The notes: generated by a model not told the origin, from the sequence alone. Counted from the first letter of the stretch, positions 35,575-52,883 are shown. The stretch: DNA of 64,000 bases from Rhabditophanes sp. KR3021 (GCA_963281155.1 CAUJLY010000004.1:4030001-4094000), one strand, 5' to 3'. A program made the numbers and translations.

Positions 35575-38500
35575 TTATTTATTAAAAGGTTCCGAGACAT
35601 AGTTTGCAGCAATTCCGTGAATTCCCTCCTTAATAGACAAATCTTCTTCGTCCTTAATACTTGCGTCAAGACCTTTCCATGACCGCTGTCCAAAAGTATC
35701 TTTTGCAGAATATAATTGGACATCTTGACATCCGTCCTCATTTTTTTCATTCAAATTAGTTCTTCTAACTTTCCCAGTAATCAAACTAACATCTACATCA
35801 TCCATGTCAGTTTCACCAATTTGTTGTCCGATAAATTTCAAAAACTCTGCAGTCCATCCTTTTCCTGAATGAGCGAAATTATTTAAATGTATTCATTTTT
35901 GATAATATTATTTAAAAACATATAAATTTCAAAAAATGTTGTTTAAAGAAGATGATAATTAGTAGAACATTTGTTACTCGATATTAAATAGCCGAGTTCC
36001 ATTTTGAATACACTCATTTTCAAAATGTTTCTTGCACTGCACTTAAAGTGCTTGAATATATTTTAGAATGACGTATACCATTTTTTATCTTTTAAAATTA
36101 TAATATTAAAATGTATGACCTTGGTTGGCCATGTTTTCATCATTATGTTGGCGTCAAACGCAAATCAGTTCCGTAACTAATCTCTTATATCTTAATGTTT
36201 ATTTTACTTACTAATCATCTTTTTATTTAGATTGCTCTAGCTGGATTGAAACTAAACCTTATGAAAAAAGGTATTACAAAACAAGATCAGTTTGATCAAG
36301 ACGAAAAAGGGCTTATAATCAATTTAGCCGAAGAGATACCCAGTTGTTATACGAAATTATCGTGACGAAGCATGTTGCTAATAAATAACTTGCCGTTAAA
36401 AAAAAAGTGCTCAAAGAAGAAGTAAAGGTAAGTTAATCTTAATTTAAGAATAATGCAATAATTTGAGTTGAGGAAATCTGTTATAAGCAAAATTATACTT
36501 CCATCTATCCACATTTTTTACTACAAATCCATCACCAAATTAAATGATGTTCGAAATGCGGTGAACTACTATCCAGTTCCTTTAGTAATGCCTCAAGACT
36601 TGATGGGCTTAATGGTATTGACATTCGTGGATTAGTCAAACTACGTGGGTTTTCATACTTGTTTATGATAGAGAATTTGTATGCAAGATTCAATCGGCAC
36701 AATCATTATGCTCCAAAAAAGGAGCTAGGACACGGGCTCTTGACAAATAAAAAGAAATGCAATTAAAGGTTAGGGATGATGAAAAATCGTGAAGGCATGT
36801 TGAAAATTAACGATGAGTTGTACTATCCCGGTGAAACAACCCTAAGCTTAGAAAGAATTATTGTTGCTGCCTGCCCAAGTTTTTAAGTGGTGGTAACACA
36901 TTGTGAACATGGAAATTATACTATCTCTAACATTTATATGCTCAACTTTGCCTATGTATGCAAAATAGCTAACATCTTGGCTGAAACTCAATTCAACTTC
37001 AAACTTATTGTCTAATATTTTTCAAATTGTTTGTCAATATATTTTTTAATTTTCAATATTATAATAATGTTTGTTAAACTTACCAGCGTACCAATTTTTG
37101 TTTGCATTCAATCCAATCTCAGCCTCAAATAAACATACTAGAGGACGATAATATTGTGCAGAATCCATTAACACTCCAAACGGACAACTAAGTAAAACAA
37201 ATACATCTATTTCATTGGCAAAGTTAGCTAACTTCGCTTCATTTAATTTTCCAATTGACAAGACATACAGTTTTTTACCCATCGCTTTGCATAGTTCACG
37301 TACCCTTTTTACAGCTTCATTGTGACCACCAACGCCTAATGTTCCAACAACAAGTCCTAATGTCTCAGCATCACGTACTTTTTCAATAAGAAACAATCTT
37401 TTGCGTAGAAGTCTTGCTGCAATTGATGTTTGTACTTCGATAAATTCATTAACTGGGTTGTAAATGACAGCTTTCGTGGTATTGATGAATGTCATTAACC
37501 ACAATGTTAAAAACGGAGAATCTGGAGATCCGACAAAGACTACGACAACGTTATCTATATCTTCATTGTAGCCTGACATATTGCGTCCTAGAACAATATT
37601 TTCCTTCTCGTCTTTAATATCACACGCCACTGAACAGTGATGTATATTTTTGCCAGTAAACTTTTCAACGAGATACTTGGCCATTTCCGCTGAATGAGCA
37701 TAATAAGAAGATTCATAGATAAAAACAATATTTTGCTCCTCAATAACATCATTACCATTTAGATAATTAATCAAGGGCGTACAATTCAGTTTTAAATTTC
37801 CCAATATGTACAAAACAGGCATTCTACTTGAGGAAACTGTTAAACATGCTTCCCCAAAATGTATCAATGAATCACACTTGGCATGCTCTGCTGCAATATC
37901 GTCAACACAGCAACTTCGATAAGATGTATCAGCGAGTACGTATGTTTTCACGGCCGAGCCTATAAATATAATGCAACAGATTAATTTCTTTATGTAACTG
38001 AAGAAGTCATTATTGCGATGTTTAACTTATTATTCGGATGGGAGACGATATAATTGCTTTCTTTTTAGTCAAGGAGCCATGTGTAAATAAGCGCTATGAC
38101 ACCGATTTTGACGATTTAACTTGCTTCGATGAAGACGAGGAAAAGGAATTGAGAGGTTTAGTAATGAAAGATTTGATTAAACCTTCAAATTGGTCTTTGT
38201 ATTTATTCGAAAAGATTCTTTTTTCCCCCGGCAATATGCTATTTAAATGTACTTGTGTGGTTCTCAATGGCAAGGAATGTCGCAACAAGAGAGAATCGAA
38301 AAAGGTAGAGAACTTTATAAAGGCAACCGGTTGTTGATGCCGATGATCAGTATTTGTTGGATAGATACACTAGGAATTTTTTTAGTGGGGAATATCTGAT
38401 TCTAAGTGCAATAAGAAGAAATGTGCTCTAGTCAAGAAAATAGTAAGATTGCCATAGTTGATAGGGATAGGAAAAATGAAAGCAAAAGATATGGTCGGTA

Positions 38501-39238
38501 AAAGCAGCTCTAAAGTCGGGAGAAACTAATTTTACTGCTTCTCAAGAAAAATATAAAGAAGCGTATGAAAAAAGGACTGCTTAAAATAATAACTATGCCA
38601 GAATAAATTCTGATTTTAGCAAAGAAGCAAAAGGAATTAACTCTCTTTTACGGACCAACGATCATGGAGCCGCCGTAAAGCGTACCGAAAAACAAAATGC
38701 CTTTAGAAGAATCGGTGATAAAACTGCTAAGACCTTGGAACAAATGAAGAAACCTATGATAAGAAACGTAATCAAAGACGTTAATGTAAATGTTACTTTT
38801 TATCGATATCTTTTTCACAATGTAATTTGTGCTGCATCTATTTTTAATCTAACTTTATGAACACTCGCCCATATTTTTGTACTTTAATATTATTTTTAAT
38901 TAAACTTGAAACGTACCATAATTGTCCAAACTTGGTAATTGTAATTCAATCGCTTCAACCACATTATAAGCATAATTCAAATAACAATCAGGGAATTGCA
39001 GAGCTATTCTTTCATACCCATTCTGTTTAATCCATTCGACACACCGGCTAATTTCAAAGAACAACGGAATTTCGTTTTTTGGCAGATTCTAAAAGGATGA
39101 AAATTACAATCTAATTGAGCTATTAAATACCTTTAACTGATCTATGAATTTCTCTTCACCACAAACTTCAATTTCTCTGGACACAACATTATCGTCTGAG
39201 AATAATTTTAAACCACTAGAATCATGTGTAGTTTCCAT
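35575..39238 (-). CDS. dph-2: Diphthamide biosynthesis protein 2
   Basis: Exons 39238-39131, 39088-38917, 37959-37084 and 35864-35575 encode 481 residues, usual for DPH2. Domain 1 has WIKQNGYERIALQFPDCYLN and VLADTSYRSCCVDDIAAEHA followed by DSLIHFGEACLT (the conserved Cys region). Domain 2 carries VVVVFVGSPDSPFLTLWLMT; domain 3 has VLLSCPFGVLMDSAQYYRPL and the C-terminal GQRSWKGLDASI. DPH1-DPH2 is the radical-SAM-like [4Fe-4S] enzyme that transfers the aminocarboxypropyl group of SAM to a His of elongation factor 2. Introns 2 (957 bp) and 3 (1219 bp) are giant for this genome and each holds an antisense relic. The start faces NFU1 across 158 bp. Confidence 0.93.
36231..36890 (+). pseudogene. 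Antisense coding relic in DPH2 intron 3
   Basis: After a TTTATTTAG acceptor-like site, an open stretch reads IALAGLKLNLMKKGITKQDQ... to a stop near 36365. A donor-like AAAG|GTAAGTT follows at 36427. Further protein-like stretches (GIDIRGLVKLRGFSYLFMIE near 36615, MLKINDELYYPGETTLSLER near 36798) occur in other frames. At least three frame breaks. No family recognised. The splice signals suggest the source gene had introns. Confidence 0.45.
38038..38868 (+). pseudogene. Antisense coding relic in DPH2 intron 2
   Basis: An ATG-initiated 99-codon frame (MGDDIIAFFLVKEPCVNKRY, acidic DDLTCFDEDEEKELRG, then LFKCTCVVLNGKECRN) breaks at 38335. Protein-like reading resumes in other frames (DDQYLLDRYTRNFFSGEYLI near 38344; RTNDHGAAVKRTEKQNAFRR near 38655) up to about 38868. 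Multiple stops and frameshifts, no recognisable family. The sequence is richer in G+C than flanking intron. Confidence 0.5.
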
Positions 39239-39396
39239 GATTTGTTTAATCAAATGAATCCAAAATTGCAAAATAAGCTTAATTTTTAAATGTAAGCAAT
39301 CCTATGCCGATTGATGGTTAACCCTTGGTGCAGTGTTACCTCGCAAATATAGTACTTTCAATTTGTATCGTTTATATTAACTATTATATAAGAATC
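39239..39396. promoter_or_regulatory. Bidirectional intergenic region DPH2 / NFU1
   Basis: Only 158 bp separate the divergent start codons. No motif is recognised by eye, but the spacing implies shared promoter sequence for two genes both linked to iron-sulfur clusters. Confidence 0.5.
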
Positions 39397-40152
39397 ATGT
39401 TTTCAAGACTAAATTCCATCAATTTATTAAAAACATGTTCAGTTGCGAAAGCCTTAGTACGGAGTATGTTTATTCAAACACAAGAAACACCAAATCCACT
39501 AACATTGAAATTTTTGCCTGGTAAATCAATTTTGAAGGAATCGTCTAAGACATATGACTTCGCAACAGTTTCAACAGCAAAGCAGAGCCCTTTAGCATTG
39601 TAATTGCAAATCCTTTGTTATCTAATAATTGTAACTTATTTTAGGCAATTGTTTCGCGTTGATGGTGTGAAAGCAGTCTTCTTCGGCGAAGATTTTATCA
39701 CCATTACAAAAAAGTCTGAAGATATTCATTGGGGAGTTATGAAACCGGAAATATTCGCCACAATAATGGATTACCTAAATAGTGGGAAAGCTATCATTAG
39801 TGACGAACTAGCTAATAGTGAAGCCATAACGGATACGACTATCTTAGACGAAGACGACGATACTGTTGCTATGATCAAAGAATTGTTGGAGTCTAGAATA
39901 AAGCCTATGGTTCAAGAAGATGGAGGAGACATTATTTACAAAGGTTTCAAAGATGGTATTTTACAACTAAAATTGCAAGGTAGTTGTACCGGTTGCCCAA
40001 GTTCACAAATAACACTTAAAAGTGGAATCAAAAACATGATGCAGTTTTATGTTCCTGAAGTTAAAGATGTCGTTGAAGTTAAAGACGAGTCAGATGATAT
40101 AGTTGAACAGGAATTTAAAAAATTAGAAAAAGAACTAGGTATTGTTGATTAG
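39397..40152 (+). CDS. nfu-1: NFU1 iron-sulfur cluster scaffold/carrier, mitochondrial
   Basis: Exons 39397-39599 and 39645-40152 give 236 residues. The N-terminus is a Ser/Arg/Lys mitochondrial targeting peptide ([20 protein letters not shown]). The Nfu N-domain follows ([39 protein letters not shown]). The NifU-like C-domain has [18 protein letters not shown] and the cluster-binding CxxC in [23 protein letters not shown]1 delivers [4Fe-4S] clusters to lipoyl synthase and respiratory complexes. The start was chosen at the Met opening the targeting peptide; the longer upstream frame lacks an ATG. It ends with an acidic helix. Confidence 0.96.
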
Positions 40153-40355
40153 ATATTGCTTAGTATATTAAATTTGATATTTTATTGGTACATTTAATAA
40201 ACTGTTAGATACACTTTCAACCATTTTATTTTTGTCTCTTGAACAAAAGCATATATAGCTGGTATAAGAATTTAAATTTAGAACCAAATATTGAGTTAGT
40301 AACATTTTTATGACTAGAATTAAATATTGAGTAAGTGTAGTAATGAGATACCAAA

Positions 40356-41542
40356 TTAATTTTTATACAATAGCTGATAAATGAAGAAAAAATTTGAAAG
40401 CAAAATTATAAAGGAAAATAAGAAGATTACACATAATACATATTTGTTAATTGTCCATGTGTTTTGAGGTTGGACGAGAGACACGGAATCTTGGGCTTTG
40501 ACACTCTCATGCAACAAATCATTTTTAAAAGAAAAAATGTTTTCCTTCGTATTGCTTTTTTCAAATAATGGCTTGGGTTGTAGCAAACTATTTCCCACAG
40601 GCCTGTCCCAATTGATTGTTCCAAAAGGATTCTTCACATTTGTAATGCCATTCAATTTTTTCCCTAATCCAAAATTGATGTCATCTAATCGGGGACGTAT
40701 TTCACGAATTGGTGTTTCATCTCTTTCTAACTCCCGATATTGGTGTTTTTTCAGAAAAGGTAAAGGCACTTCACAAACTTCCATATCCTCAGATGTTTGG
40801 TTTAGACGGCTGGAATTGGCAATCGAGGAGGCGTATGAATGGTTTTGGCTATCATTACATTGGGATAAAGGTGATTCGGTGTGAAAAGCACTCATAATTG
40901 TATTAGGCTTAGTTCGATGTTTGGGCAATTTTGGTAAAAATAAATTAGCTGAAACAAATATCATCAATACCCCTGTTGTAGCTGTTCTTAAGAAACAAAT
41001 TTCTGGGGAAAGGGAAAACTCTAAGTAGAGATAAATAATTGGTACTTGAAACAGTAAACTAAGAATTTCACTAAATGTCGTTCTTCCTTTCGAATAATAC
41101 ATCCCAGTTATTTGTAAGACTAGTGATGTGATTAATAAGGGCAAATTGATATTCCTAACCAGTATAAATCCTGTTCTCACAAAGTTAGGCAGTTTGGACA
41201 TAATGTTGAAGAAATCCACATCTGCAACACGTTGGAATTCGTCAAAACTGTTAACCCAAACGAATAGTGACATAATCAAGATGAGAAAATAACAGCATGT
41301 CGTAAATGAGCCCATATTTAGAAAGTATCCTTGTCTCTTTTTCTTTTGCTTTGCTTTTACTGGGGAAAAATTATCATTGTTTATGACATTCAACCGTCTA
41401 AAGGTCTAAAAGCAAACGATTGTCGTAACATATTTTATATTACTTTATAACTTACCGATGGCTTTTTTATAGATTCATTTATGTTTAATTTTGGACTAGC
41501 AGGGAATCTATTGTAGGCATTACCACTATTTAGTATCCGCAT
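40356..41542 (-). CDS. Five-TM protein, possibly TMEM201/SAMP1-like inner nuclear membrane protein
   Basis: Exons 41542-41456 and 41405-40356 (50-bp intron) give about 378 residues. A short N-terminus with FRRLNVINNDNFSPVKAKQK precedes a membrane helix (FTTCCYFLILIMSLFVWVNS), three more near residues 95-120, 130-150 and 157-173, a 150-residue polar loop containing RLDDINFGLGKKLNG, and a C-terminal helix (YVLCVIFLFSFIILLSNFFF). The xLNxxxxxxFSPV element, the loop and the TM pattern resemble the C-terminal half of TMEM201/Samp1, which connects chromatin and nuclear lamina. The Cys-rich N-terminal Ima1 domain of that family is absent. The assignment is tentative. Confidence 0.55.
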
Positions 41543-41878
41543 TGTGTTTTAAATGTTTGATTCCAAATATTATATAAGCATTAGCCGTACCAACGGAATG
41601 ATACAAATTTACTTTGGGTTGGAAGAAATTCGTTTGAAGACAAATTGGATGATATGACGTTCATTAAGGACGTTCTTTTAAGGAAATTGTATGTGTCAAA
41701 TATCTAAATAAGTGCATAAAAGGATGCTCAACTTTATATTATTAAACTAATAGTTACGATTATTTTTGACTACGAATAATTAGATCTAATTTTGATACCT
41801 TTTATTACAAAATCAGTATCAATGATCACTTGTTGATAATTAACAGACTGTTAACAATCAATTTTTGTCTCTAGGTAA

Positions 41879-44550
<2,672 letters not shown>

Positions 44551-44886
44551 GTCAAATAGTTAAACAAGTGACAGAGGCATGACTTAATTCAACAGATAAT
44601 TAAACTTGTATTTTTTGCTTACAATCCTTTTCTTTTACTTTTATGATTGTAAAGTAACTAAATTTTGGTATTTAAGCTAAAATAAACTTTGTTTGACATC
44701 TTTTTTTATAATACTCTTGGGACACATTTTGTTTTAGTGAAAAGACACCACACTGACCCATGTGAATGAAACGTTGTTTCAGTCGTTTTGCAAATTGCCG
44801 ACTTATCTCAAATTTCTCTATTGATCAAAACATTTTCCTGTTTTAATCTACCCTAAAATACTTGGCCACAATATTTTAGCTGTCAA

Positions 44887-46077
44887 ATGAAGTTACTTCT
44901 ATTTTTTATGCTTTTTGGGTTCCTAAATGCGTACAAGATATACCTGTTAAATGAGGACATAAAAGCGTCAGTGCCTGTTGAATTGGAAGGGTATTTTAGT
45001 TATTTAAAATTAATTGTAGTCATCAATTATTTCAGAGAGAGTGCTGTAGAGTTAGAATCAAAATTGTTGTCTGTCCTAGGTGTAGATCAAGTACCTAATA
45101 TTGGTAAATATAAAAAGAATGATTTTGACAAGACATACATGAAGGAATTGTACCAATACGGAGAATCCTTATTATATGATACAGACACACCTGATGAAAT
45201 GACCAGTTTTGTGCCTTTTGGTAAGCTAGCTTAAATGATTAATGACTATCTATTTTTAGATATTTTAACTTCGGCCAAAGAAACTCGCTTATATTTTGAT
45301 ACAGAAAATATAATTAAAAATAATGCCGAATTGTTGAATGCGGAAATCAGAATCGTTTTTGACAAAAGTATACAACAGAAAGATTGGTTGAATGTGCATA
45401 TCAGGAGAAGTGATGTAGAAAGCGACGAACAATTTTTGATAGACACTGTCGACAAACCACAACTTGAGAATACTTTTATTCTAAATATTACTTCAGTATT
45501 TTATCAATGGTCAAATACAAATGCCAAATTTCAGTCATTATATTTGGATATTGGGCAAAATAATTTAAATTCATACGGCAATTGGAACGTCATTGGAATA
45601 GCTTCTTTCATGATAAAATCAGACAAACAAAATTTTGTCAAATATAAACCCTTAATGTCAGAACGACGACGCAGATCCATTACCGAACCAACGGAACCTT
45701 TGATATCATTAAATACAAGATCACAATTTTTCAGTAAGCCAAAGGAAATGTTTCGGAAAGTTCCTAGTTGTAGGCTACATGGTTTGTATGTAGAGTTTAA
45801 AGATCTTGGTTGGGATCGTTTTGTTATCGCTCCAAAAGGCTATCAAGCTAATTATTGCGATGGTGCGTGTTCATTTCCACTTACTGCAAACATGAACGCA
45901 ACAAATCATGCAATAATTAAAACCCTCGTGCGGATGATTGATCAAACTAAAGCAGATTCTGCAAAATGTGCACCTGTCTTATTATCACCTATGAAAATTT
46001 TATTTGTTGACGACAAAAACAATGTTGTCATGAAGCGCTATCAGTCTATGCTTGTAAAATTATGTGGATGTCAATAG
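44887..46077 (+). CDS. TGF-beta superfamily ligand, BMP-like, lacking the interchain cysteine
   Basis: Exons 44887-44990, 45036-45220 and 45260-46077 give about 368 residues: signal peptide (MKLLLFFMLFGFLNA), propeptide with N-glycosylation sites, a furin-type site in SERRRRSITEP and a mature domain with CRLHGLYVEFKDLGWDRFVI, NYCDGACSFPL, NATNHAIIKTLVRM and the end VKLCGCQ. The usual Cys-Cys pair before Pro is KCAP here: the first Cys, which normally links the two subunits, is Lys. Intron 1 is 45 bp and in frame, so retention would insert 15 residues without breaking the protein. The pattern is closest to BMP ligands; the exact nematode orthologue is not decided. Confidence 0.9.
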
Positions 46078-46212
46078 CATACTATTTTATTTAAATACAA
46101 CTTTTTTGAATACAATTATAATTGTTTGTAAAATAGATAACCATTTTACTAGACTTTATTGGATTTATTACTTTTAAATATTTATTTGTATGGTCAGTAA
46201 TTAGAATTAAAA

Positions 46213-47502
46213 TTATTTTGTAATGCTTCTTCCCCATTCTGACCGTGTTACTTGGAGACAAACTGTCATGGAATAAAAAACTGTTGAAATCATGCCGAAG
46301 TTTATGATTAATCCCAGATGTTTAGGGCATTTTGAGTCTTCTTTGCAACTAAAATAAAAATAGCAATTAATTAAGAAGAAAATGTAGTTATTTTACCCTT
46401 CAGCGCCATTACCATAGATATTTTGTGTCAAATAGACAGCATTTACAATCAGTGAATAAAGAGTTGATAGTGTAAAACTGAGTAATGCCAATGTGAGCGT
46501 GTAAGGTTTGACACTTTCTCTAATGGTTGAAGAGCACCTAGGAAATGTATAAATTCCAAAAGTTAATAAAACTCTAAACATATAGATAGCTAAAATTGCA
46601 AGCAACAACCATGATTGGAAAGAATAAAAATGGGGATCATTGACGATATTGGCATACGTTACTGATGCTGCCAGTGCAAATCCTGCAATTGGAAAATAGA
46701 TTAATGACATATTACAATTTAAGTTTAAAAGACTATAGAAGTATCATTAAGACTTTACACCTTTCAAAAATTGTATACAGACCAGAGCCTCAATTTGTGA
46801 GAATATAAAAAGAATGGGTTTAATTAATGTTTCTGTCCACCGTAATTATATTTTACTCTTAGGGGAGTTTATGGCAAAAATGACAGATAAAGTCATGTTT
46901 ATCAAAGAGGGGGAAGTTATTTTATCACTGTATATGAAAGCAATAAGAGAGGAAATGACGAATTTCAGTGCACAGAATGCAAATAACGTTTTACGGGGCT
47001 AACAATTCGGGATAGACCTAAGAGAAAGAAAATGTCGGGAATTCTGCCCAAGAATATTAAATGCATTCTGATTAATCGTCTCCGTCGTCAATGTAAAAAC
47101 TCGGATTCTGGCAAACTTTCCTTGCCATAATTGACTCACGTGTGGTAGTCTATCCACTACTATACATTATATGTTAATATATCTTCCTAGCCTGTCGGTC
47201 TCTGATATTAATAATTTTTTTTAGACTAACTGAAATTAAAGTAAAATTAGTTACGTTTTAAAGGAACAAACTTACCCTCCTAATGCAATGCCAAGAATAT
47301 TGAAAAAAAATTGATAAAACTTGAAAATAATTTTTGATTCGTGTCTAAAATGTCTGTACATTAGCATTCCTTCTCCTTGAAAAAAGACTAATCCGACAAC
47401 AACTGCAAAACAGTGGAAGTTGATTTTTCCTAGAGATGTTGCAGCTGTATTCCATTGATAACCAACGTTAGCAACTCCAAAGAAATATCCAACTAAAGCC
47501 AC
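46213..47502 (-). CDS. Cytochrome b561 family ferric/ascorbate reductase
   Basis: Pieces 47502-47276, 46682-46397 and 46348-46213 together give the six-helix b561 fold: WNTAATSLGKINFHCFAVVV and LVFFQGEGMLMYRHFRHES (helices 2-3, with haem His and the ...GE..L.YR motif), NILGIALGG|FALAASVTYA, HFYSFQSWLLLAILAIYMFR (haem His), FPRCSSTIRESVKPYTLTLA, and a last helix ending SEWGRSITK. These enzymes pass electrons from ascorbate across membranes. The first exon upstream of 47502 was not found. The junction 47276/46682 is off by one in phase with canonical sites, so a tiny exon, an unusual splice site or an error must lie in the 593-bp intron, which also holds an antisense relic. Confidence 0.75.
46814..47130 (+). 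pseudogene. Antisense relic in the cytochrome b561 intron
   Basis: A frame from ATG 46814 reads VSVHRNYILLLGEFMAKMTD then MFIKEGEVILSLYMKAIREE up to a stop at 47000. Similar protein-like text continues in another frame (RDRPKRKKMSGILPKNIKCI, LINRLRRQCKNSDSGKLSLP) to about 47130. It is antisense to cytochrome b561. No family recognised. Confidence 0.35.
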
Positions 47503-47634
47503 CTGAACGATTGAATTACGATTAATTGCAATAAATTTAAATTAGAATGTTCCAATTTGAAAAGAGGTTTTGGAAAAGAGTGGTCCTTGACTGTTGGAAG
47601 AGCATTAATTTTATTTTTATTTGATATTTATACG

Positions 47635-47920
47635 ATGAAGAGAATAAACAATCAAAGTAGTGAATTATCAAATAAAGTTGCAAAGATGGAAGAGACGCCA
47701 AGTCTAAGAAGAAACACAACAATAAGCCAAGATGGTGGTTGTAGCAGGTAAATATCAAACAATTAATCAACATATTAATTCAAATTTTAGCTGATGTAGA
47801 TTGTTAAGTCAAAGTTTATCGCAATTGTCAACAAAACAAAATGAAGATCTCCAAGAACAATCTCCGAGTATTGCGATACAAGATGTTAGAAGTTTACTGG
47901 ACAAGTATGTGAATGTGTAA
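47635..47920 (+). CDS. Small hydrophilic protein, unknown
   Basis: Exons 47635-47747 and 47800-47920 (52-bp intron, AG|GTAAAT ... TGTAG) give 77 residues: MKRINNQSSELSNKVAKMEE, then SLRRNTTISQDGGCSRLLSQ, and VRSLLDKYVNV at the C-terminus. The clean in-frame splice and predicted amphipathic helices at both ends support a real gene, perhaps a small adaptor-complex subunit, but no family is recognised. It lies divergent to the missing first exon of cytochrome b561, or overlaps it. Confidence 0.45.
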
Positions 47921-48180
47921 AATATTTAAACAACATGTGTTAGTTAAATACGCTCTGCCTAAGAAAGCATTTGTTCTGGTGATTTGGCTGTCCGATATCA
48001 TGACATATTTGTTGGAAATATTGAAAGCATCGGCATATACAAGATACTATATGGAAAATGAATCGTTTGTAAAAAAATAGAAAATCAAAATTCATATTGA
48101 TAGTTGATTAAGAAACAGTCCAGTGTTTTGGAGAGTACTTTTACAATACTTTATTTAATGATTATGGAGTGGTTTAAATC

Positions 48181-48787
48181 AAAAAGACTTCACTACAAAC
48201 CAATGTTTCTAATGACAAAGCCAAACATAAGTGTCCTGAAAAAGAATGCAATTATGGAACTACTAATTTTCAACATCTGACACGTCATTTTGGCAGAAAG
48301 CTTGTAGTCATTAAAGGAATATGCAAGAAGAAGGTATGGCAGAGATAAGAAGCTACATGACGATGAGTTATTGAAATGTGTAATGAAAAAACTCAAAAAA
48401 TAAGCATTTAAATTATCTATTGTTGACTTAAAGACCCGTTCCTTTTCTGAATTGAAGAAGCTTATTTCTCATGTAGGTGTATCTTGTGCTATGAAATCAA
48501 GATTAACAGAACATGCTGGTCAACTAAACATGGTAAGATTCATTCCCTTAAATCAAAAAGAGGGTAGATGTAGAACTATTTGGAAATATGTTAGAAATGC
48601 CGTTGCTGTATGGCTTGGTGATCTAGACTTTAATCAAGCTCTTGGATTGGAGTATCCAATTATGTATGACATGCGAGATGTTTTAACTAACACCGATGAT
48701 TCAGGTGAATCAAATCACGTGATGTACCTAAAACATCCCAGTATTGTCAAAAGAATTAGTCAAACTGCCCTCAAACAAATTTTTTAA
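48181..48787 (+). pseudogene. Frame-broken zinc-finger-containing relic
   Basis: Plus-strand pieces: AKHKCPEKECNYGTTNFQHL followed by TRHF (a C2H2-like finger, C-x4-C-x8-H-x3-H) near 48220, an intermediate Lys-rich part with stops, and an uninterrupted 110-codon stretch (48412-48787) with SFSELKKLISHVGVSCAMKS, EGRCRTIWKYVRNAVAVWLG and YPIMYDMRDVLTNTDDSGES ending in a natural-looking stop. Upstream (about 47960-48080) a further protein-like run, AFVLVIWLSDIMTYLLEILK, may belong to it. No family recognised. Resembles in style the relics inside introns, but this one is intergenic. Confidence 0.5.
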
Positions 48788-48834
48788 AACCTCTATAATA
48801 TCCTACGTTTTAATTGTTTGTCTTTTAATATATT

Positions 48835-49029
48835 TTAGTATTCACCCACCATTGTTAATCCAAACAGTTGATTTAAAGTACTTATAAAATCAAAAATTCT
48901 TAATTTATTTTGCTTCCTTTTGAGAGTTTCTTTAGTTATCTTATATTCATAATGAGGATCCAAAATATTATCCGAGTACAGATTAGCGCCAAACCTTGAT
49001 GTTACAGTTCCCCCGTGATTGTACGTCAT
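48835..49029 (-). CDS. Small conserved-looking ORF, unknown
   Basis: A 64-residue frame from ATG 49029: MTYNHGGTVTSRFGANLYSD, NILDPHYEYKITKETLKRKQ, then a hydrophobic C-terminus (FDFISTLNQLFGLTMVGEY). The amino-acid composition is balanced rather than AT-driven and the start follows a plausible leader. Could be a small mitochondrial or membrane-associated protein. No motif identifies it. Confidence 0.45.
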   Translation of the reverse strand: MTYNHGGTVTSRFGANLYSDNILDPHYEYKITKETLKRKQNKLRIFDFISTLNQLFGLTMVGEY

Positions 49030-49616
49030 TGCTACACTTGCACACTATAAACTACAATCTAAAAGGTTAAATAAGTATATTTAATGAGAAGAAAGTTAGT
49101 GGTCATTCATTTAAAAGATAATTTCGTATTTTTATCATGTCTTGTCTTATCAAAAGTAATAATACACGGTTTGCTAGAGTCCTATCTATACATATCGCCT
49201 TCATTTTTGTTATGGGTTCACTAAATAGTCTCATCAACTTTGTTTGCTTTTAATGATCATGTCTATTATATTTACACTGGTTGTGACTAAGAATTAGATG
49301 TATTTCTCCTTGTAATCAAGAAGTATCAATATTCTTATTTTAACCCTATTCCACTAATAATGATAACACCATGATTAATAAAGTTGTAGGAGGTAATGTA
49401 TCACTAATACAAGTACCTTTAAATAACTCATTGAAATAAATATCTAAATTTAAGCAAAATGAAGTAAATAGAAATTAACGTCTTTAATGAAATGAATATT
49501 TTTATGGAAATAATTTTACGCTTTTACTAAACAATTGATATAACAATAATTTTTCCTTTTCTTACAAAAGAAAGCTGTTTTCAGATAATCTTATAGTAAA
49601 CAACAAAATTATTATT
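49030..49616. other. Divergent intergenic region
   Basis: 0.59 kb upstream of PEX6 and of the small minus-strand ORF. AT-rich, no motif seen. Confidence 0.45.

Positions 49617-52883
<3,267 letters not shown>

Noticed and set aside
44991..45035. Reading through the TGF-beta gene as one continuous frame
   Set aside because: The 45 bases have proper GT...TTTCAG ends and removing them restores a smoother propeptide; treated as an intron, with retention noted.
48835..49029. Assigning the 64-residue ORF to a specific mitochondrial complex subunit
   Set aside because: Only general features (small, hydrophobic C-terminus) support this; no motif justifies a name.
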